Shown one piece after another: positions 25,338-33,806 of a stretch of DNA of 64,000 nucleotides. Made by a program: the position numbers and the translations under genes. The notes under the pieces are model-generated. The model saw only the letters and a program-made list of their open reading frames with translations, was not told the DNA's origin and searched no databases. How positions within the stretch are numbered: the stretch's first letter is position 1; every line of letters starts with the position of its first letter. This DNA comes from Sphingomonas sp. PP-F2F-A104-K0414 (lineage in GTDB: Bacteria > Pseudomonadota > Alphaproteobacteria > Sphingomonadales > Sphingomonadaceae), in NCBI RefSeq assembly GCF_004340945.1, contig NZ_SLYD01000001.1, forward strand, positions 806,001 to 870,000, written 5' to 3'.

Positions 25338-27854
25338 ATGAAACGCCTCCCCCTGATCGCGCCGAACCCGCCGCGGCTGAGCGAGCATCTCGATGCGCTG
25401 CGTCGGGTCGAGGCATCGGGGGTGTTCAGCAACAACGGTCCGGAGGTTCGCGCGTTCGAGGCCGGGGTGACCGAAAAGCTGTTCGGCGGCCACGGTGCAT
25501 GCCTCGCGGTTGGCAACGCCACGCTCGGGCTGATGCTCGCAATCCGCCACGCGTCGGGGATGCGGACGGGCGGTCTGAACCCGAAACAGGGCACGCTGGC
25601 ACTGATGCCCGCGCTTACCTTCGCCGCGACCGCGCAGGCGGCGGCATGGGCCGGGCTGACGCCACTGGTGTGCGATATCGATCCCGACGATTGGGGTGCC
25701 TGCGCGCTGGAAGAGGAGCGGCTGCTCCAGCGGCACGGCGAGCGGATCGGTGTGGTCGTGCCCTATGCGACCTTCGGCAACGCGATCGACCTCGACCGCT
25801 ACGTGCATTTCCAGCGGCGCTACGGCGTCGGTGTGGTGGTCGATGCGGCCTCGTCGCTGGGGACGCTCGACGATGCGGGAGTTGGCTTTGGCGCGCGCGC
25901 GCCGTTCGCGGTGGTCCATTCGATGCACGCGACCAAGACGTTCGCGGTCGGCGAGGGGGGGCTGATCCACAGCGGCGACGTCGATCTGATCGCGACATTG
26001 CGGTCGATGGGAAATTTTGGGTTCGAGGGCAGCCGTAATGCGACGCTGCCCGGGATCAACGCCAAGCTGCCCGAGGTCACCGCGATCATCGCGCAGGCCA
26101 AGCTCGCCGAGATCGATGCGATTGCCGGGCATCGTGCGGAACTGGACGATACCTACCGCGCGACGCTGCCCGATTTTCAGTTCCAGACGGTGTCGGGCCG
26201 CCGCCGTGCGATGCAATTCATGCCTGTCCTGCTCCCCGAGCATATCGCGCATCACCGCGACGCGATCGTCGAGAGCATCGAGGCGGACGGGATCGGCTGT
26301 GGCCGCTATTTCAGCCCGCATCTCGGCGAACAGCCGTGGTTTCAGGCGACCGCGATGATCGAGCCGACGCCGGTTGCGGACAGGATCTCGGGGCGGATGC
26401 TGTCGTTGCCGATCACCGACGCGATGTCGGTCGAGGATGCGCGACGGGCGGCGACCGCGCTGGCCTCGGCGTGCGCGGCGATCGTCCAGCCGCTTGACCG
26501 ACGGGCGTCGGTACGCGGCCCCGGCGGTGCGATCGCGTCGGTCATCGTCGTCGGCGGTGGCCCTGCGGGGACGGCGATGCTGACCTCGGCGACGAAGCGT
26601 GGCCTGCTACCCGATCTGGCCGCGTCGGGGCTGATGGTGATCGAGCGCAGCAATGCGATCGGTGGTGGGCGGCTCGGGCGCTACGCGATCACCTCCGATT
26701 CGACCGCGCAGACTTTCCTGACCGCGGTCCGCGACAATGTGCATCCCGAACTCGCGCGGCTGGTCGATCACCCCGCCGGGCGTGCGGTCGCGGCGCATGA
26801 GGGTGCGCTCGGCGTACCGCTGACCGAGGTCGGGCCGCTGTTGCGTGCGACCGGCGATCGCTTGACGGACATCGTCCGCGAGAATGGCGGCACCGTGCTG
26901 ACCGGGCATGAGGCACTGGGCGCGAAACGGGTCGGCGACGGCTTGTGGAGCGTACAGGTCCTCCGGCTGGCCGACGGGCATGTCTTCGACCAGCTCGCGC
27001 GCAACGTCGTCATCGCGACCGGCGGTCACCAGCCGCTCGACCGGCTCGCGACGCAGCGCGTTGCGGGCGGCAGCCTGGTCGATCTTGCGAGCGGACGGCT
27101 GCTCCAGTCGGACGACGTTCTGACCGTCGGCGGGTTCGAGAAGGTCGCCGATATCCTGACCGGCAAGCGCAACCCGAAGATCGCGGTGATCGGCGGGTCG
27201 ACCAGCGCGCTGACGACGATCGCGCTGCTGCTTAAGAGTCAGCCGGCGCTGCCGCTGGGGGCGGGGGCCATCACGCTGTTGCATCGCCGTCCGCTGCGCC
27301 CCTTCTATCATTCGGTCGAAGCGGCGCACGCCGAAGGGTTTACCGATTTCGGCCCCGACGACGTCTGCCCGGTCTCGGGGTTCGTCTACCGTCTTGCAGG
27401 TTTTCGCCTCGAGGCGCGCGACCTGGTGCTGAGGATGCTCCGCATCGACGGTCGTGCGCCCGATCCCCGCGTGACGTTGCACCGCATAGCCGGCGATGTC
27501 GACGGCGACGAAGACGCGCGCGCAGTCGTCGAACAGGCGGATCTGGTGATCGCGGCGCTCGGTTATCGACCGATCGCACTGCCGATCGTCGACCGCGACG
27601 GCCTGCCGATATCGTTGGCGGCGCATGACGGCAAACCAATGGTCGATCGCCATTGCCGGATCGTCGATGCCGACGAAGCGCCGATTTCAGGACTGTACGG
27701 GCTTGGGCTCGCTGCCGGGTTCGTGCCGTGGGGGCCGCTCGGTGGGGAACGTAGTTTTTCGGGGCAGGCGAATGGCTTGTGGTTATGGCAGAACGATGTG
27801 GGCCTCATGATCGTCGATCAGGTGATGACATCGAAGGTAATGGCAGCAGCGTGA
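25338..27854 (+). CDS. DegT/DnrJ aminotransferase fused to an FAD/NAD(P)-binding flavoprotein
   Basis: This is a single 838-residue frame with two enzymes. Residues 1 to about 390 form a DegT/DnrJ/EryC1/StrS-type PLP aminotransferase, with GNATLGLML, a VVVDAASSLG Asp-containing strand and the PLP lysine K200 in HATKTFAVGEGG. From about residue 400 begins a flavoprotein: FAD motif VVGGGPAG (about 404-411), ATGGHQP (about 560-566), a second dinucleotide-binding motif AVIGGSTSA (about 616-624) and LVIAALGYRP. The second half resembles class B monooxygenases/N-hydroxylases more than simple oxidases. The GT2 gene behind it overlaps by GTGA. A sugar aminotransferase with oxidative tailoring is suggested; substrate and reaction order are unknown. 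Confidence 0.8.
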   Translation: MKRLPLIAPNPPRLSEHLDALRRVEASGVFSNNGPEVRAFEAGVTEKLFGGHGACLAVGNATLGLMLAIRHASGMRTGGLNPKQGTLALMPALTFAATAQAAAWAGLTPLVCDIDPDDWGACALEEERLLQRHGERIGVVVPYATFGNAIDLDRYVHFQRRYGVGVVVDAASSLGTLDDAGVGFGARAPFAVVHSMHATKTFAVGEGGLIHSGDVDLIATLRSMGNFGFEGSRNATLPGINAKLPEVTAIIAQAKLAEIDAIAGHRAELDDTYRATLPDFQFQTVSGRRRAMQFMPVLLPEHIAHHRDAIVESIEADGIGCGRYFSPHLGEQPWFQATAMIEPTPVADRISGRMLSLPITDAMSVEDARRAATALASACAAIVQPLDRRASVRGPGGAIASVIVVGGGPAGTAMLTSATKRGLLPDLAASGLMVIERSNAIGGGRLGRYAITSDSTAQTFLTAVRDNVHPELARLVDHPAGRAVAAHEGALGVPLTEVGPLLRATGDRLTDIVRENGGTVLTGHEALGAKRVGDGLWSVQVLRLADGHVFDQLARNVVIATGGHQPLDRLATQRVAGGSLVDLASGRLLQSDDVLTVGGFEKVADILTGKRNPKIAVIGGSTSALTTIALLLKSQPALPLGAGAITLLHRRPLRPFYHSVEAAHAEGFTDFGPDDVCPVSGFVYRLAGFRLEARDLVLRMLRIDGRAPDPRVTLHRIAGDVDGDEDARAVVEQADLVIAALGYRPIALPIVDRDGLPISLAAHDGKPMVDRHCRIVDADEAPISGLYGLGLAAGFVPWGPLGGERSFSGQANGLWLWQNDVGLMIVDQVMTSKVMAAA

Positions 27855-28987
27855 GTTCGACTGGAATGCAGAGCGACATTCGGCAGGATCCGACCGTCGA
27901 TGCGCGCGCGAGCGTACCGGTGATCAGCGTCGTCATGGCGGCGTACAACGGTGCAGGGTTGATCGAGGAGACGCTCGCCAGTCTCACGGCGCAAACGTTC
28001 GGGGATTTCGAAGTGATCGTGGTCGACGACTGCTCGACCGACGACACGCGCGAGGTGATACGCGCCTGGCCCGATCCGCGCGTGCGGCTGGTCGTGATGG
28101 CGAAGAACGGCGGCCCGGTGAAGGCGCGAAATCGTGGGTTTGCGGAGGCGCGGGGGCGCTACATCGCCGCGCTCGACCATGATGATATCTGCCGCCCCGA
28201 TCGCTTCGCGCGCCAGGTGGCGTATCTCGACTCGCATCCGGACACGGTATTGCTGGGCGCCGCCGCCGAGTTGTTGACCGAAGGCGTGGTCGGTCCGTCC
28301 AGCTATGCGCCGACCACCACGCCCGCGCTGGTCGCGTGGCTGACCTGCATCGAGAACCCGCTGGTCTGGTCGTCGACGATGATGCGGACCGAGGTTGCGC
28401 GGCGGCTCGATCCTGTGACGCGACCCGAACTCCTCTATGCCGAGGATTTCGACTTGTATCAGCGGATCCAGCATTTCGGCGCGATCGCGCGGCTGGACGA
28501 GGCCCTGGTGCTGTACCGCGTCCATCCGGGCGGCGTGTCGAAGCGGTTCGTCGACATCATGGAGGCGGCGTCCGTGCGTGTGCTGACCGAACGCTATGCG
28601 CGGTTGTTCGACGAACGCGCCGCGCGGGTCGCAGGTCTGATCGTCCAGCACAGCATGGCCAAGCGCCCCGTTCCCGATCGCGCCGCGCTGGCGACGTTGG
28701 GGAGCGCGCTGGGCGTGATCCAGGCGGATTTTCTCGCGACGCACGCCTGCTCGGCCCACGATATCCGCCTGATCCGCTGGGAGACGGCGCGACGCTGGGG
28801 CGACATTGGCCGCGCCGGGCTGCGCGCGGGGACGGTGCGGCTGGGCGACGTGTTGGCGGTGCGGCCCGATCATCTCGGGCTTGGCTATGCCGGGCTCGAG
28901 GCGCTGCTGTGGTCGGGGTTTATCGGTGGCGTACGCCGCGCGCGCCGGCGAATGGAGCAGAGCCGGATGGCACAGACCGCTGGGTAG
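27851..28987 (+). CDS. Family 2 glycosyltransferase
   Basis: The 378-residue protein has the GT-A signature ISVVMAAYNG, TLASLTAQTFGDFEVIVVDD and the DxD-type ALDHDDICRPDRF motif, followed by a helical C-terminal region with a YRVHPGGVSKR segment common in GT2 enzymes. There are no clear TM helices, so it is probably cytoplasmic or peripheral. The GTG start at 27851 overlaps the aminotransferase-flavoprotein stop (GTGA) and argues for coupling; ATG 27866 is an alternative. It probably transfers a sugar, perhaps the one made by the fused enzyme, onto a surface glycan or a small molecule. Confidence 0.82.
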   Translation: MSSTGMQSDIRQDPTVDARASVPVISVVMAAYNGAGLIEETLASLTAQTFGDFEVIVVDDCSTDDTREVIRAWPDPRVRLVVMAKNGGPVKARNRGFAEARGRYIAALDHDDICRPDRFARQVAYLDSHPDTVLLGAAAELLTEGVVGPSSYAPTTTPALVAWLTCIENPLVWSSTMMRTEVARRLDPVTRPELLYAEDFDLYQRIQHFGAIARLDEALVLYRVHPGGVSKRFVDIMEAASVRVLTERYARLFDERAARVAGLIVQHSMAKRPVPDRAALATLGSALGVIQADFLATHACSAHDIRLIRWETARRWGDIGRAGLRAGTVRLGDVLAVRPDHLGLGYAGLEALLWSGFIGGVRRARRRMEQSRMAQTAG

Positions 28988-29065
28988 GTGGCGGGGCAGG
29001 GCCGCGCCGCGCGATGGGGTAACGACGAACATATCCGCCGGAGAAATTGCCACTTCACCCATCAC

Positions 29066-29380
29066 CGTCACCCCAGCGAAGGCGGGAGTATTTCACGAGG
29101 CGGATGACGCCCGTCAAATCGGAATATCCCAGCGTCCGCTGGGATGACGGGTCTGGGGTACGCGATGTCGCTTCAAAATCCCGTCACCTCAGCGAAAGCT
29201 GGGGTATTTCACGAGGTGGGTGACGCCCACAAAACGGGGATATCTTAGCTTTCGCTTGGATGACGGGTCTGGAGTACGCGATGTGCTTCAAAATCCCGTC
29301 ACCCCAGCGGAAGCTGGGGTATCTCGCGAGGTGGATGACGCCCGCAAAACGGGATATCCCAGCTTTCGCTGGGATGACGG
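29066..29380. repeat. Tandem array of three REP-like family A units
   Basis: Units begin at 29066, 29182 and 29297, giving periods of 116 and 115 bases. Each holds two opposed hairpins and a shared spacer (TTTCACGAGG, GATGACGCCC). Unit 3 keeps the GAAA-type loop context GCGGAAGC and ends two bases from the L,D-transpeptidase stop. Unit 2 has wobble or mismatched stem pairs, as expected for drift. The array fills most of the 394-base gap between the GT2 and L,D-transpeptidase genes. Confidence 0.9.
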
Positions 29381-29381
29381 C

Positions 29382-30083
29382 TCAAACCTTCGCCGCGTAG
29401 ATCATCCGGCCGGCACCGAGCCGTGCGAACACTTGGTCGAGATCGCGCTCGCCGACCGCGAAGCAGCCTTGGCTGCGACCGAGCATGCCGTGGCTCTCGA
29501 TCATGTCCTTGTTCGCGTACCACGCCGAATGCACGACGATGGCGCGATCGAGCGCGTTGTCGTTGGTCGGGTCGAGCCCGATCAGACGCTGCGAGCGGCC
29601 ATGCTTGCCGACGTAATAGTCGTCGGTGACGAACGCGCCCTCGGACGAGGCGTTCGAGCCGAAGCGGTTCGAGAAGCGCTCCAGATACCCGGTATGCGCC
29701 GGATCCGAACCGCTGCCATGCGCGACCAGCAACGAGGTGCTGCGCCCACTGGCGAGGTCGATGAAGTGGAACCGCGGCTTGCCCGACGGTGCCGCGAAAT
29801 CGGCGATCGCGATGCGGTCGTGATGCTGAATGCGGCTACCGTGACGGCTCAGCGACGCCATCGCCTGGCGCAGCAGATCGGGCCGGACCACCCGCGGCGA
29901 GGTGACCGCGACCGTGGTCCGCGGCAGCGGTGGCTGCGTCATAGGCTTCAGATCGCGCGCGGTCAGCGCCCGCGAAAGATGTGGCGTAGCGGATACCGCC
30001 CCCGGTACCGCAAGTGCTCCCGCCAAAACCAAACCGTTCTTCAGAAGCGCGCGTCGTTCGCGCACAAGACCTTCGTCGTGCAT
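29382..30083 (-). CDS. L,D-transpeptidase catalytic-domain protein (YkuD_2-like)
   Basis: The 233-residue exported protein has a twin-arginine-like N-terminus (RERRALLKNGLVLAGALA) and a C-terminal transpeptidase domain with HSAWYANKD and SHGMLGRSQGCFAV, the His and nucleophile Cys. The layout fits the 'murein L,D-transpeptidase catalytic domain family' (YkuD_2). It may crosslink peptidoglycan or attach proteins to it. ATG 30083 is favoured, because the ATG at 30152 adds a positively charged stretch ahead of the signal. It is divergent from a second L,D-transpeptidase gene 205 bases away. Confidence 0.8.
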   Translation of the reverse strand: MHDEGLVRERRALLKNGLVLAGALAVPGAVSATPHLSRALTARDLKPMTQPPLPRTTVAVTSPRVVRPDLLRQAMASLSRHGSRIQHHDRIAIADFAAPSGKPRFHFIDLASGRSTSLLVAHGSGSDPAHTGYLERFSNRFGSNASSEGAFVTDDYYVGKHGRSQRLIGLDPTNDNALDRAIVVHSAWYANKDMIESHGMLGRSQGCFAVGERDLDQVFARLGAGRMIYAAKV

Positions 30084-30288
30084 CGATTTTCCCGTAATTG
30101 CCCCAGTTCCCGTGACCGAACGTATAGCCGATTTTCGGTGAATATTCTGCAACCATTTCCACTGGTTGTGGGTCCGTTCCCTCGAACTACCCCGGCTTGG
30201 GGTCGCTTCGTCGACTCAGCGGCGCGACGGCACGTTCTGGAGAATCGTGCGTTGGACGCAATATCGAGACTCGGAGAGCTACGAAGAG

Positions 30289-30888
30289 ATGAGCAGGATC
30301 GTGCAGTCTGCTACGGCATTGGGGTTGATGTTCGCACTGTTCGCGGGTCAACCCGCGTGGGCCGCATCGGCCGCCGTAATTGCGGCGATGCCGATCGAAC
30401 AGGCTGCGACCGAGCTCTCGCCGAACCAATTCGTCTGGAAGGACAACGGCTCTAGCGAGCCGGTCAGCATCGTCATCAGTCTGCTGGAGCAGCGTGCGTT
30501 CGTCTATCGTGGCGCGACGATGATCGCGGCGACGACGATCTCGAGCGGCAAGGATGGCAAGGATACCCCGCTCGGCACGTATCCGATCCTGCAGAAGAAC
30601 GCGGTTCATAAGTCGAGCCTGTACGATGACGCATCGATGCCGTTCATGCAGCGCCTGACCTGGGACGGGATTGCAATCCACGCGGGCCGGAATCCGGGCT
30701 TCCCCGCATCGCACGGGTGCATCCGCGTACCGCTTGGCTTTGCGAAGCAATTGTTCGGGGTGACGATGCTGGGGACGACAGTGACGGTAACGGATGATTT
30801 CGAGGGTGGCGTGGCCCCGGAGCCGCCGGTTGCGGATCAGGAGACCGCGATCGCCAATTTGCGCCAGTCGGTTTCGCTCGATCGGTGA
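30289..30888 (+). CDS. L,D-transpeptidase (YkuD family)
   Basis: The 199-residue protein has an N-terminal signal segment (LGLMFALFAGQPAWA) and a YkuD domain: SIVISLLEQRAFVY, TTISSGKDGKDTPLGTY, then HAGRNPGFPASHGCIRVP, which holds the catalytic His and Cys. It should form 3-3 crosslinks or link lipoproteins in the periplasm. ATG 30289 begins the signal-like region; the frame extends to 30166, but those residues do not look like a signal or a domain. It is divergently transcribed from the YkuD_2-type gene. Confidence 0.85.
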   Translation: MSRIVQSATALGLMFALFAGQPAWAASAAVIAAMPIEQAATELSPNQFVWKDNGSSEPVSIVISLLEQRAFVYRGATMIAATTISSGKDGKDTPLGTYPILQKNAVHKSSLYDDASMPFMQRLTWDGIAIHAGRNPGFPASHGCIRVPLGFAKQLFGVTMLGTTVTVTDDFEGGVAPEPPVADQETAIANLRQSVSLDR

Positions 30889-30924
30889 TTGCAAAGAGGC
30901 GAGGGCAGTAATCCCCTCCTTGTT

Positions 30925-30970
30925 CTCCCGCGAAGGCGGGAGCCCAGGCTGGGTCCCCGCCTTCGCGGGG
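30925..30970. repeat. REP-like element, family E
   Basis: The left arm CTCCCGC-GAAG-GCGGGAG and right arm TCCCCGCCTTCGCGGGGA flank a 12-base spacer. The element separates the L,D-transpeptidase and HAD hydrolase genes, which are convergent. It is the same architecture as family A with different stems. Confidence 0.75.
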
Positions 30971-30996
30971 AAACAAGCTTCGGGTAGGCGATAGTG

Positions 30997-31674
30997 CTAC
31001 GCTGAGATCGGGAGCCCCAACTCGACCAATCGCGCACGGAAATCCGCTGCGTTCGTAAACAGCACCGATTCGATCCCCAGCGTTCGCGCCGCCGCCACAT
31101 TCGCCGCGTTGTCGTCGACAAACACCGCGTCTGCCGCCGCCAACCCGAACCGCGCCAACGCCAGCCGATAGATCGCCGCATCCGGCTTCACCATCTTCTC
31201 TTCGCCCGACACGACCACGTCACGGAATCTGTCGAACAGATGGGCTTCACGCGTGCGGAAGGGTGGCCAGAACTCGTGGCTGAAGTTCGTGATCGCGAAC
31301 AGCGGTACGCCGGCCGCGTCCAGCTCCTCGACGATCTCATGCATTCCGGCGATTCGCGCACCGATGCTCTCGTTGAATCGCGGCCCCCAGGCGGCGATCA
31401 GCGCGGCATGCTGCGGATACAACGCAGCCAGCTCCGCCGAGGTGTCGGCGAAGTCGCGGCCAGCATCGTGCTGGAAATGCCAGTCGACCGTCACGACATC
31501 GCGCAGGAACGCGTCGAGCGCCCGATCGTCATCGATCAGGCGCTCGTACAGGATCCGCGGATCCCAGTCGTAAAGAACACGACCGACGTCAAAAATGACG
31601 GCGGCAACCAGGGGTTTAGCCCTGGCGTGCCTTGAAGCGACGGTTGGTCTTGTTGATGACGTAGGTACGGCCAC
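30997..31674 (-). CDS. HAD superfamily hydrolase (HAD-IA)
   Basis: The protein is about 225 residues. The nucleophile motif is [14 protein letters not shown] (DxG variant), motif II is [10 protein letters not shown] (Thr/Asn), motif III is KPDAAIY (Lys) and motif IV is [10 protein letters not shown]. It fits HAD-IA phosphatases such as haloacid-dehalogenase/YihX-like enzymes; the substrate is unknown. No ATG precedes the nucleophile. The best start is GTG 31674, inside rpmJ, which gives about 59 bases of overlap with it. A CTG or other non-canonical start around 31611 is possible. The leading 20 residues are not family-like, so start and coupling to rpmJ need evidence. Confidence 0.72.
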   Translation of the reverse strand: MAVPTSSTRPTVASRHARAKPLVAAVIFDVGRVLYDWDPRILYERLIDDDRALDAFLRDVVTVDWHFQHDAGRDFADTSAELAALYPQHAALIAAWGPRFNESIGARIAGMHEIVEELDAAGVPLFAITNFSHEFWPPFRTREAHLFDRFRDVVVSGEEKMVKPDAAIYRLALARFGLAAADAVFVDDNAANVAAARTLGIESVLFTNAADFRARLVELGLPISA

Positions 31675-31741
31675 GACGACGGATCACACGGTTATCGCGG
31701 TGACGATCCTTGAGCGACTTCAGGGAATTGCGGATCTTCAT
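31616..31741 (-). CDS. rpmJ: 50S ribosomal protein L36 (zinc-free form)
   Basis: The 41-residue protein [20 protein letters not shown]... with the ending NRRFKARQG is clearly L36. It lacks the four zinc-ligand cysteines of the classic form, as the YkgO-like type does, and replaces them with Arg/Lys/Asn residues. It is a structural part of the large subunit near the central protuberance/GTPase centre. ATG 31741 is chosen because it gives the exact family N-terminus; the frame runs on upstream without homology. Its 3' part shares bases with the HAD frame downstream. Confidence 0.92.
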   Translation of the reverse strand: MKIRNSLKSLKDRHRDNRVIRRRGRTYVINKTNRRFKARQG

Positions 31742-31898
31742 GATCGATTCGCTTCTTTTCAAATCTAGGTGTGCGGAAAGACGGGATCGCCTAATGGCGG
31801 GGTGTGTCCAAGTCAAGCAACGGACACGCTCCGACCATCCGGGAACCCACTCGGCTGGTCAGAGCGTTACTATAGCGCAACATTCTAAGGAAGTCCCG

Positions 31899-32513
31899 AT
31901 GGCGGTACGTTCGATCCTGGTCCTAGCGCTGGCAGGCGCATCCCTCACCGCGTGCGCGACTGGCCCGTCGCTGCCCCCGACCGAGGTGCTGCGCTATCAT
32001 CTCGGCGAGCCGATCGACCGCGGGACGATCGCGGTCCAGCCGCTCACCGGCGGCGGCCCCGCCAGCCTCGAGTTCAAGACCTACGCCGCCGCCGTGCAGG
32101 GCGAGTTGCTCAAGGCGGGTTACAGCGTGCCGACGCCGGGCGCTAAGCCGCTACTGGTCGCGACCGTCGGCTTCACGCGCACCACCCAGGCTGGCCCACC
32201 AAAGCGGTCGCCGATCAGCATCGGCCTCGGCGGCGGCGGCTTTAGCGGCGGTCGTGGCGGTGGCGGCGTCGGTCTCGGCGGTGGGGTCGGCTTCCCGATC
32301 GGCGGCGGCGGGAGCACCGCGATCCTCGTCTCAGAGCTATCGGTGACTATCAAGCGCACCGCGGACCAGTCGCCCGTCTGGGAAGGTCGCGCACAGTCGT
32401 TCGCCGACGCCCGCAAGGAGGACGCACGGACCGATATCCAGGCCACCAAGCTGGCGCAGGCCTTGTTCATGGGGTTCCCCGGCGAGTCCGGCCGCACTAT
32501 TCAGGTGAAATGA
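31899..32513 (+). CDS. DUF4136-like lipoprotein
   Basis: The 204-residue lipoprotein has a signal ending in LTAC (lipobox, Cys about residue 19), then IDRGTIAVQPL, FKTYAAAVQGELLKAGYSV, a long glycine-rich run (SIGLGGGGFSGGRGGGG ...) and SELSVTIKRTADQSPVWEGRAQSFADAR. That pattern is seen in DUF4136 proteins of unclear function. AAGGA eight bases upstream supports ATG 31899. The stop overlaps the next gene by ATGA, so the lipoprotein and the carboxypeptidase are translated together. Confidence 0.72.
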   Translation: MAVRSILVLALAGASLTACATGPSLPPTEVLRYHLGEPIDRGTIAVQPLTGGGPASLEFKTYAAAVQGELLKAGYSVPTPGAKPLLVATVGFTRTTQAGPPKRSPISIGLGGGGFSGGRGGGGVGLGGGVGFPIGGGGSTAILVSELSVTIKRTADQSPVWEGRAQSFADARKEDARTDIQATKLAQALFMGFPGESGRTIQVK

Positions 32514-33658
32514 ACGACAAGCCCATGAGTCCCGCCGCTACTCCCGTTACCATCAACGCAGCCTTCGATGGCGGCAACATCCGTGTTGTCGCCATCGACG
32601 GGGATCGAATCGACCTGGAGATCGTCACCGATTTCCAGTCCGACTTTTTCCAATGGTTCTATTTCCGGGTGGCGGGCACGGCCGGGCGGAAACTGACCTA
32701 CCGCATTCTCAATGCGGGCAAGTCGGCCTATCCGTTCGGCTGGCCGGGCTACAAGACGCGCGCCAGCACCGATCGCCAAGCGTGGCGGATGATCGAGACG
32801 CGCTATGAAAATGGCGTACTGGAGTTCGACTTTACCGCGGACACCGATCTCGCCTGGTTCGCCTATTTCGCGCCGTACACGATGGAGATGCACGAGGCGC
32901 TGGTGGCCCGCACCGCGTTGTTGCCGGGCGTCACGCACCGTGAACTCGGCCAGTCGCTCGACGGTCAGGCGATCGATTGCTTCACGATCGGGTCGGGGCC
33001 CAAGCAGGTCTGGATCTACGGACGCCAGCATCCCGGCGAATCGATGACCGAATGGTGGATGGAAGGCGCGCTCGAGCGGCTGACCGATCCGGCCGATCCG
33101 ATCACTGCCGCGCTACTGGCTAAGGCGACCTTCAACGTCGTCCCCAACATGAACCCCGACGGGACGCGCCGGGGCCATCTGCGCACCAATGCCGTGGGCG
33201 TGAACCTCAACCGCGAATGGCACACGCCGACGCCTGAGAAGAGCCCCGAGGTCCTGTGCGTCCGCAACGCGATGGACCTGACCGGCGTCGACGTCGCGAT
33301 GGACATCCACGGCGACGAGGCGATCCCCGCGAACTTCATCGCCGGTTTCGAAGGCATCCCCTCTTGGACCGACGCGCACGGCGACAAGTTCTACGAATAC
33401 GGCCGGCGGCTCGCGGCGCACACGCCCGATTTCCAGACCGAGAAGGGCTATCCCAAGTCCGCACCGGGCTCGGCGAACCTGTCGATGTCGACCAACCAGC
33501 TCGCCGAGCGCTTCGGCGCGGTGTCGATGACGCTGGAGATGCCGTTCAAGGATCACGACGCCAACGCCGATCCCGAATTCGGCTGGTCGCCCGAGCGCTC
33601 GAAACAGCTCGCGCATGCGATACTCGAGACGCTCGCCGGCATGATCGACGAAATCTGA
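32510..33658 (+). CDS. M14-type carboxypeptidase (cytosolic CCP-like)
   Basis: The 382-residue protein has an N-terminal beta-sandwich (about residues 20-125, with FQWFYFRVAG) and then a zinc carboxypeptidase domain. HPGE lies in QHPGESMTEWW (His and Glu ligands), followed by NMNPDGTRRGHLRTN, NLNREW, DIHGDE (third ligand His) and the catalytic Glu in TLEMPFKD. This N-domain plus M14 layout is that of CCP/deglutamylase-type carboxypeptidases. There is no signal peptide. Bacterial targets are unknown, with polyglutamylated or peptidoglycan tripeptide substrates being possible. The ATGA overlap couples it to the DUF4136 lipoprotein. Confidence 0.82.
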   Translation: MNDKPMSPAATPVTINAAFDGGNIRVVAIDGDRIDLEIVTDFQSDFFQWFYFRVAGTAGRKLTYRILNAGKSAYPFGWPGYKTRASTDRQAWRMIETRYENGVLEFDFTADTDLAWFAYFAPYTMEMHEALVARTALLPGVTHRELGQSLDGQAIDCFTIGSGPKQVWIYGRQHPGESMTEWWMEGALERLTDPADPITAALLAKATFNVVPNMNPDGTRRGHLRTNAVGVNLNREWHTPTPEKSPEVLCVRNAMDLTGVDVAMDIHGDEAIPANFIAGFEGIPSWTDAHGDKFYEYGRRLAAHTPDFQTEKGYPKSAPGSANLSMSTNQLAERFGAVSMTLEMPFKDHDANADPEFGWSPERSKQLAHAILETLAGMIDEI

Positions 33659-33682
33659 TCGCCCACGGCATACCGTATCTGC

Positions 33683-33766
33683 CGTCATCCTGACGAAAGT
33701 CAGGACCCAGAGCCAAGATGGGCGACGTCCCGTTACCCTGGGTCCTGACTTTCGTCAGGATGACGG
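33683..33766. repeat. REP-like element, family D
   Basis: The left arm TCCTGAC-GAAA-GTCAGGACC and right arm GGTCCTGAC-TTTC-GTCAGGA are almost perfectly symmetric and keep the GNRA-type loop of family A. It lies between the carboxypeptidase and gpmA, 41 bases from the latter. Confidence 0.85.
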
Positions 33767-33806
33767 ATAGTTGTTGATACCAACCCGCGCCATCCCAGGA
33801 GCCCGA

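Noticed and set aside
29066..29380. Possible CRISPR array
   Set aside because: Repeats of 115-116 bases in tandem with no unique spacers; each is a double hairpin like others in the window.
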